A DNA stretch of 9,447 bases from an uncultured Roseburia sp. (lineage in GTDB: Bacteria > Bacillota > Clostridia > Lachnospirales > Lachnospiraceae), in contig CAJLGN010000030.1 of NCBI GenBank assembly GCA_905206195.1, positions 1 to 9,447 on the forward strand, given 5' to 3'. Below the pieces are notes generated by a model. The model was not told where the DNA came from. It saw only the letters and a program-made list of their open reading frames with translations, and did no database searches. Position numbers and translations under genes: made by a program. Shown one piece after another: positions 5,768 to 9,447 of this stretch (its first letter is position 1; every line of letters starts with the position of its first letter).

Positions 5768-7258
5768 GTGATAGAGATTATTCGGGGGGAAAGGCAGGAC
5801 GGTACAACAGAGAAACGAGGGTTGCCAAAGGATATCAAACAAATTGGAAAACCGGATATTGGTGATAGGATTTATGTTGAAGATCAGGTATATCAGTTTT
5901 TGCACCCCTATGGCAGTATGGAAGAGAAACAGGCGTACGTGCTCCTCGGAAAATTTGAGAATTGCGCGGGCAGACAATGCGTTTTTGTGGAGGCTGCGAT
6001 CCGGCTGGAGGAGATTACATTTGAGGGGGAACTTCCGGTGTGGAACGATCACACCTGGGCGTACATATATAAACAGCTCCGGCATGAATATGACAGCATG
6101 GTCATTGTTGGCTGGGCGATGGATATTCAGGGGCGGCTTCCCAATATGACGATGCGTCTGGAGCTTCTTCACCAGAATAATTTTGGCGGTGCCCATCAGG
6201 TTCTGTTCTTGATGGATAATCTGGAGCGAGAGGAGGCGTTTTACGGAAGCCGCAGCGGGCATCTCTCCCGGAGAGAAGGATTTTATATTTATTATGAAAA
6301 AAGTAAGGCGGCGCAGTGCCAGCGAGGTGCGCGCGTGGTGGAGAATACGGAGGAAGATCTGCGCCCGGCCGGGGATGTGGAGCAGACGGAACAAATGCTG
6401 GCAGGTTTTGATGAGAGCGCGTTTGAGGATGTGGAAAGTTCATGGAGTGCAGATGTGTCGGAGCACGGGGTGCGCACGGCAGATGGTTTTTTTGCACGGC
6501 GGGAAAATGGCAGCCGTGGAAACTATCGAAAACAGCTTGCGGCACAGGAAGAGCGGGGAATGCGCCCCTCCTACGCCTCGACTTTTCTCCTGGTGACGGT
6601 GATTTGCGCACTCGGGATCACGGCCTATCTCAATCATGAGAAGATGGCAGCGATGGAGGAGACCCTGGTGCAGATGAGCCAGAGGCAGCAGGAGACGGAG
6701 CAGGCGCCGGACGGTCGGACGGTGGCAGTTGAGACGGTGGCGGGAGAGGTGGAGAGGCAGCAGGCACCGCAGGGGGCGGCAGACGAACCCGCTGGCACGC
6801 CACAGGATGTAGCAGGGGAGCCGCAGGGGACGCCGCAGAGCGCGGAAGCTGTGGATCCGGGAAATGGCGGGGAGCTTGCAGGTGGCACATCTGCTCCTGG
6901 GGAAACGAGCGGCGCGGAAGCCGCAGTCAATCCAGATCCGGCGACCGGGGCAGGCGCAGCAGTCCCCCCGGCGGCTGGCGGTGCCGGAGGCACAGATGCT
7001 GCAGGCAGCGTGGATAACGCATCAGGGGGTTCAGGAAACGCCGCGGCACAGGGAGGACAGGCGGATGCTCCCGCAGTGACGGAGGCACAGGCGTACCTAA
7101 ATCAAGGATATTATGTGGTGCAAAAGGGGGATAGTCTGGTTGGCATCTGCAGTAAGATTTATCAGACAACCGCGATGATGGACAAGCTGTGCGAAGTCAA
7201 CGGGATTGCGGATAAGGATGCCATCTATGCGGGTCAGTACTTAAAGCTGCCGAAATAA
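5768..7258 (+). CDS. Membrane-anchored LysM protein with degenerate MPN/JAB-like cytoplasmic domain
   Basis: The 496-residue protein has four parts. Residues about 30-178 resemble an MPN (Mov34/JAB) fold: VGW (114-116), HQVLFLMD (143-150), EEAFYG (155-160), then GFYIYYEK (171-178). However, the HxHP...SxxD metal ligands that should follow VGW are absent, so peptidase activity is unlikely. Residues 179-268 are an acidic and polar linker. A single membrane helix spans about 269-288, followed by a short helical stretch and a long Gly/Ala/Pro/Gln-rich linker (about 310-440). A LysM domain (about 447-495, YYVVQKGDSLVGICSKIY) ends the chain and should bind peptidoglycan outside. There is no signal peptide, so the N-terminus should be cytoplasmic. 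The start is GTG 5768, with AGGGG 9 nt upstream. Its function is unknown; a link between a cytoplasmic partner and the wall is an inference. Confidence 0.8.
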   Translation: MIEIIRGERQDGTTEKRGLPKDIKQIGKPDIGDRIYVEDQVYQFLHPYGSMEEKQAYVLLGKFENCAGRQCVFVEAAIRLEEITFEGELPVWNDHTWAYIYKQLRHEYDSMVIVGWAMDIQGRLPNMTMRLELLHQNNFGGAHQVLFLMDNLEREEAFYGSRSGHLSRREGFYIYYEKSKAAQCQRGARVVENTEEDLRPAGDVEQTEQMLAGFDESAFEDVESSWSADVSEHGVRTADGFFARRENGSRGNYRKQLAAQEERGMRPSYASTFLLVTVICALGITAYLNHEKMAAMEETLVQMSQRQQETEQAPDGRTVAVETVAGEVERQQAPQGAADEPAGTPQDVAGEPQGTPQSAEAVDPGNGGELAGGTSAPGETSGAEAAVNPDPATGAGAAVPPAAGGAGGTDAAGSVDNASGGSGNAAAQGGQADAPAVTEAQAYLNQGYYVVQKGDSLVGICSKIYQTTAMMDKLCEVNGIADKDAIYAGQYLKLPK

Positions 7259-7265
7259 AAAAATA

Positions 7266-7294
7266 GTGAAACAGTCCTTTGGTCATGCTATAAT
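7266..7294 (+). promoter_or_regulatory. Extended -10 sigma-A promoter for DUF5711-cvpA
   Basis: A perfect TATAAT (7289-7294) is preceded by TGC, giving an extended -10. GTGAAA (7266-7271), 17 nt upstream, matches the -35 consensus at 4 of 6. The start point should be near 7301, about 73 nt before the ATG at 7374. Confidence 0.75.
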
Positions 7295-7303
7295 GTCTCT
7301 AAT

Positions 7304-7341
7304 GGGCAGAAGAAAACCGGGAGTCTCTCGCGGATCTGCCC
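7304..7341 (+). other. 5' leader stem of the DUF5711 transcript
   Basis: GGGCAGA (7304-7310) pairs perfectly with TCTGCCC (7335-7341) across a 24-nt loop. It begins within a few bases of the predicted transcription start and lacks a U-tract. It could stabilise the 5' end or be regulatory. Confidence 0.45.
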
Positions 7342-7373
7342 TTGGACTTGGCAGCATACAGAAATGAGGAATT

Positions 7374-8573
7374 ATGGTAGAGAACAACAGAAAAGGCTTT
7401 CGCACGGTGAAGGAAGTCGATATGGAGGATTACAGGAAAAAAATCAGGGAGCACCGATGGAAGGTTCTAAGAAGCACGGCGCTGATATTTTTTATTCTGT
7501 TTCTGATCGTCGCGGGGCTGGGGCTGTTTGTGGCTTTCCGACATTACACTGATTTTGACATTCGCACATCCTTTGAGAGAGCCGACACTGACGCCACACG
7601 GTTTGCGGAGTTTCGTGGAAACATCCTAAAATACAGCAACGATGGAGCTTTTTACATTGATACACAGAACGAGCTGATTTGGAATCAGACCTACGAGATG
7701 TCCAATCCGCAGATTGATATCTGTGAGGATTATCTCGTTCTCTACGATAAAAAAGGCACGAAGATATATATTCTCACGTCGGGTGGCGGTCTGCAGGGAA
7801 GCATCGAGACAACAATGCCAATCAATCAAGTTTGCGTGGCGTCGCAGGGAACTGTGGCGGTCCTCATGGAAAAAGGAAGGGCGGGCTACCTCGCGCTCTA
7901 CGACAGAGCAGGAAACAACCTGGCGCAGGGGGAGATACACGGCGAAAAAGGAGGCTACCCCATTGCGATCGCGCTCTCCCACGATGCGATTAAACTGGCG
8001 GTGTCCATGCTGGACATCAACAGCGGAAGTGTGAAGAGTACGATTGCATTTTACAACTATGGATCCGTCGGGCAGAATGAGATTGACAACTGCGTGGGGG
8101 TGAACTTCTTTGCGGACATGGTGATCCCGGAGCTGGAGTTTATCTCCGATGACCGGATGGTGGCGCTTGGAGACAGCAAAATGGTCATTTTTGAGGGAAG
8201 TCAGAAACCACAGCCGCTCGCGGAGATTCCGCTTGAGAAGCAGGCGAAAAGTGTTTTTCACAGTCAGGATTATATCGGCGTTGTGAGCGGAAATGACGAC
8301 GAGGCAGTGACGCATCATCTGAAGGTATTTGATACCAGGGGAAATCTCGTGATGGAAAAAGATTTCGGGTTGGAATATACAAGCATAGAATTTCTTTCCA
8401 ACAATGAGATCTGCATACAAAATGAAACCATGTGCGATATCTACACCATACGGGGCGTGTACAAGTTCCATTATGAATTTGACCGAAAGCTATACCGAGT
8501 CCTGCCGGGGGGGATGGGGCTCAATTATACATTTGTGCTCGAGGGCATGACAAAAAAAGTGAGATTAAAGTAA
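7374..8573 (+). CDS. DUF5711 family membrane-anchored, propeller-like protein
   Basis: The 399-residue protein has a basic N-terminus (RKKIREHRWKVLR, 21-33) and one membrane helix at about 35-54. By the positive-inside rule the large C-terminal part should lie outside the cell. That part is rich in short beta strands with recurring blade-like segments, such as YSNDGAFYIDTQNELIWNQ, EDYLVLYDKKGTKIYIL and HHLKVFDTRGNLVMEKDF, which suggests a beta-propeller. The family assignment is from memory of Lachnospiraceae proteins (EIDNCVGV and DIYTIRGVYKFHY are typical). No catalytic motif is visible and the function is unknown. ATG 7374 follows TGAGGA (7365-7370). The cvpA-like gene begins 10 nt after the stop, and the stop codon runs directly into its ribosome binding site (TAAGGAG), so the two are almost certainly one operon. 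Confidence 0.8.
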   Translation: MVENNRKGFRTVKEVDMEDYRKKIREHRWKVLRSTALIFFILFLIVAGLGLFVAFRHYTDFDIRTSFERADTDATRFAEFRGNILKYSNDGAFYIDTQNELIWNQTYEMSNPQIDICEDYLVLYDKKGTKIYILTSGGGLQGSIETTMPINQVCVASQGTVAVLMEKGRAGYLALYDRAGNNLAQGEIHGEKGGYPIAIALSHDAIKLAVSMLDINSGSVKSTIAFYNYGSVGQNEIDNCVGVNFFADMVIPELEFISDDRMVALGDSKMVIFEGSQKPQPLAEIPLEKQAKSVFHSQDYIGVVSGNDDEAVTHHLKVFDTRGNLVMEKDFGLEYTSIEFLSNNEICIQNETMCDIYTIRGVYKFHYEFDRKLYRVLPGGMGLNYTFVLEGMTKKVRLK

Positions 8574-8583
8574 GGAGATACAG

Positions 8584-9282
8584 ATGAATTGGGTGTTAAT
8601 TATTGTTTTGCTGGTGCTTGCCATCAGCGTTTGGCGGGGATATCACAGAGGATTTTTGCGGATTGTATATTCGCTGGTGTCATGGTTGATTGTGCTGGCA
8701 GTTGTCACTTGGAGCACGCCGCATATCAATCGTTTCTTGCTGGAGAACACGTCCATCCACGAGAAAGTGGCAGCCCACTATGAGGAGGCAGTTCGCCTGT
8801 CGATGCAGGAGCAGACGCAGGAAAAGCTCACAGGGGGGCAGGAGCAGGTGACAAATCTTGGCATGCAGCTCCCACAGTCCGTAATGGAAGGTATTCTCAA
8901 TAAGACTTCTGGAATGGCGGATGAATTTCTGGAGGAGAGCGGTATCTATACCGAGATTGCTGACGGAATAGCAGGTTTTGTTGTTCAGGGGATCGCATTT
9001 TTTATAGGTCTAATCGCAGCGTGGATATTGGTGCAGATCCTATCACAGCTTCTTGGAATCGTATCGCACATTCCGATTCTGAAGGGAATCAATCGCTTTT
9101 TGGGACTCTTCGCAGGGGGAATCTATGGGGTACTTCTGGTGTGGGTTGGATTTTATATTATTGCGGTGTGTAGTACGGGCGAGATTGGAAGCCAACTTGT
9201 CACTTATATAAATGAAAGCAGATTCCTGACTTTTATGTATGAGAACAATTTGGTTTTGGCGTTACTACTGAAAGTATTCTAA
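8584..9282 (+). CDS. CvpA family membrane protein
   Basis: The 232-residue protein has the CvpA pattern: an N-terminal helix (about 2-16), the RGYHRGFLRIVYSLVSW turn into a second helix (about 24-44), a soluble stretch (about 45-128), and two more helices (about 131-156 and 173-196). CvpA was named for its need in colicin V production in E. coli. In other bacteria it is linked to envelope homeostasis, but its molecular role is unclear. The soluble insert between helices 2 and 3 is acidic and glutamine-rich (EEAVRLSMQEQTQEK, 67-81) and probably helical. AAGGAGA precedes ATG 8584. It is the second gene of a two-gene unit with the DUF5711 protein, which argues that the two act together in the membrane. 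A 16-bp hairpin follows 17 nt after the stop. Confidence 0.82.
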   Translation: MNWVLIIVLLVLAISVWRGYHRGFLRIVYSLVSWLIVLAVVTWSTPHINRFLLENTSIHEKVAAHYEEAVRLSMQEQTQEKLTGGQEQVTNLGMQLPQSVMEGILNKTSGMADEFLEESGIYTEIADGIAGFVVQGIAFFIGLIAAWILVQILSQLLGIVSHIPILKGINRFLGLFAGGIYGVLLVWVGFYIIAVCSTGEIGSQLVTYINESRFLTFMYENNLVLALLLKVF

Positions 9283-9299
9283 AAAGTGGCATTTAAAAT

Positions 9300-9343
9300 A
9301 ATAGATATAGGGGCACCCGGGCGGGGTTGCCCCTATATCTATT
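9300..9343 (+). terminator. Long perfect hairpin after the CvpA gene
   Basis: A 16-bp uninterrupted stem pairs 9300-9315 with 9328-9343 around a 12-nt G/C-rich loop. The upper stem is GGGGCA/TGCCCC and the base is A/T-rich. The U-tract after it is short (ATTTAT), so termination may be partial, but the position directly after cvpA and before a strong promoter supports a terminator or insulator role. Confidence 0.75.
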
Positions 9344-9348
9344 TATGG

Positions 9349-9411
9349 AAAACATTTGTAAAAAATAAGTCAAAAATAAGTGTTGACATTCGCAAATATA
9401 GATGATAATAT
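9349..9411 (+). promoter_or_regulatory. Strong promoter with A-rich upstream element, probably for an rRNA operon
   Basis: A perfect TTGACA (9383-9388) is followed after 17 nt by TAATAT (9406-9411), preceded by TGA as an extended -10; GATAAT (9404-9409) is an alternative reading. Bases 9349-9382 are A-tract-rich like an UP element. The transcript would start near 9418. No gene is visible before the window ends. The rRNA assignment is an inference from promoter style and from the sequence stopping here, as contigs often do at rRNA repeats. Confidence 0.6.
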
Positions 9412-9417
9412 AAACAA

Positions 9418-9447
9418 GCTGACCGCGAGAACAGCGGTACAAACAGC
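9418..9447 (+). other. Leader stem at the end of the window
   Basis: ACCGC (9422-9426) pairs with GCGGT (9434-9438), and outside it GCTG (9418-9421) pairs with CAGC (9444-9447). This gives a nested stem at the very start of the predicted transcript. It would suit the leader of an rRNA precursor, but the downstream gene lies outside the window. Confidence 0.4.

Noticed and set aside
5589..5771. Small ORF of about 60 codons before the LysM gene
   Set aside because: It needs a TTG start within the terminator tail, has no ribosome binding site, and its peptide looks random.
5726..6394. Long reverse-strand ORF opposite the LysM gene
   Set aside because: It is antisense to a well-supported coding frame, lacks a ribosome binding site, and shows no recognisable domain.
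7626..8471. 281-codon reverse-strand ORF opposite the DUF5711 gene
   Set aside because: It has no start signals or family features, while the forward frame has a promoter, ribosome binding site, membrane helix and a tightly coupled neighbour.
1..9447. CRISPR array, insertion sequence, prophage or toxin-antitoxin module
   Set aside because: No regularly spaced direct repeats, transposase or integrase motifs, or small paired toxin genes were seen on either strand.

Overview
The window looks like a chromosomal stretch of a Gram-positive anaerobe of the class Clostridia, most likely family Lachnospiraceae. This rests on the gene order dnaX-ybaB-recR, a PFK of the MGHKxGW type, a two-subunit transketolase, and a DUF5711 + CvpA pair, together with Firmicutes-style ribosome binding sites and sigma-A promoters. 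No database search could be run, so the family placement comes from recognition only. All nine genes are on the + strand. No tRNA, CRISPR array, insertion sequence or phage gene was seen.

Layout: (1) 58-678 is the C-terminal part of a 6-phosphofructokinase. The 57 bases before it do not continue the enzyme and meet it at a short inverted repeat, so the left edge may be chimeric. (2) 768-3686 is a replication and repair block: dnaX (clamp-loader subunit), ybaB/ebfC (nucleoid-associated protein) and recR (recombinational repair). These genes are separated by about 165-230 nt spacers holding a sigma-A promoter, several perfect stem-loops and a strong terminator. (3) 3734-5505 is a split transketolase with a 13-nt overlap between its two genes. 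It is followed by a hairpin sharing its first 10 bases with the terminator after ybaB. (4) 5768-9282 is an envelope block: a membrane-anchored LysM protein whose cytoplasmic domain resembles a metal-less MPN/JAB domain, then a tight pair of a single-pass propeller-like DUF5711 protein and a CvpA-family membrane protein. (5) 9300-9447 holds a long hairpin and an A-rich, TTGACA-type strong promoter. The window ends there, which fits the start of a stable-RNA (probably rRNA) operon.

Functionally, dnaX, ybaB and recR serve chromosome replication and repair. PFK and transketolase serve glycolysis and the non-oxidative pentose phosphate pathway. The last three proteins are all predicted to sit in the membrane and probably act at the cell wall, but their exact roles are unknown. 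The most interesting items are the degenerate MPN-LysM protein, an E. coli-like A_AAA_AAG heptamer in dnaX, the recurring hairpins at transcript starts, and the odd left edge.
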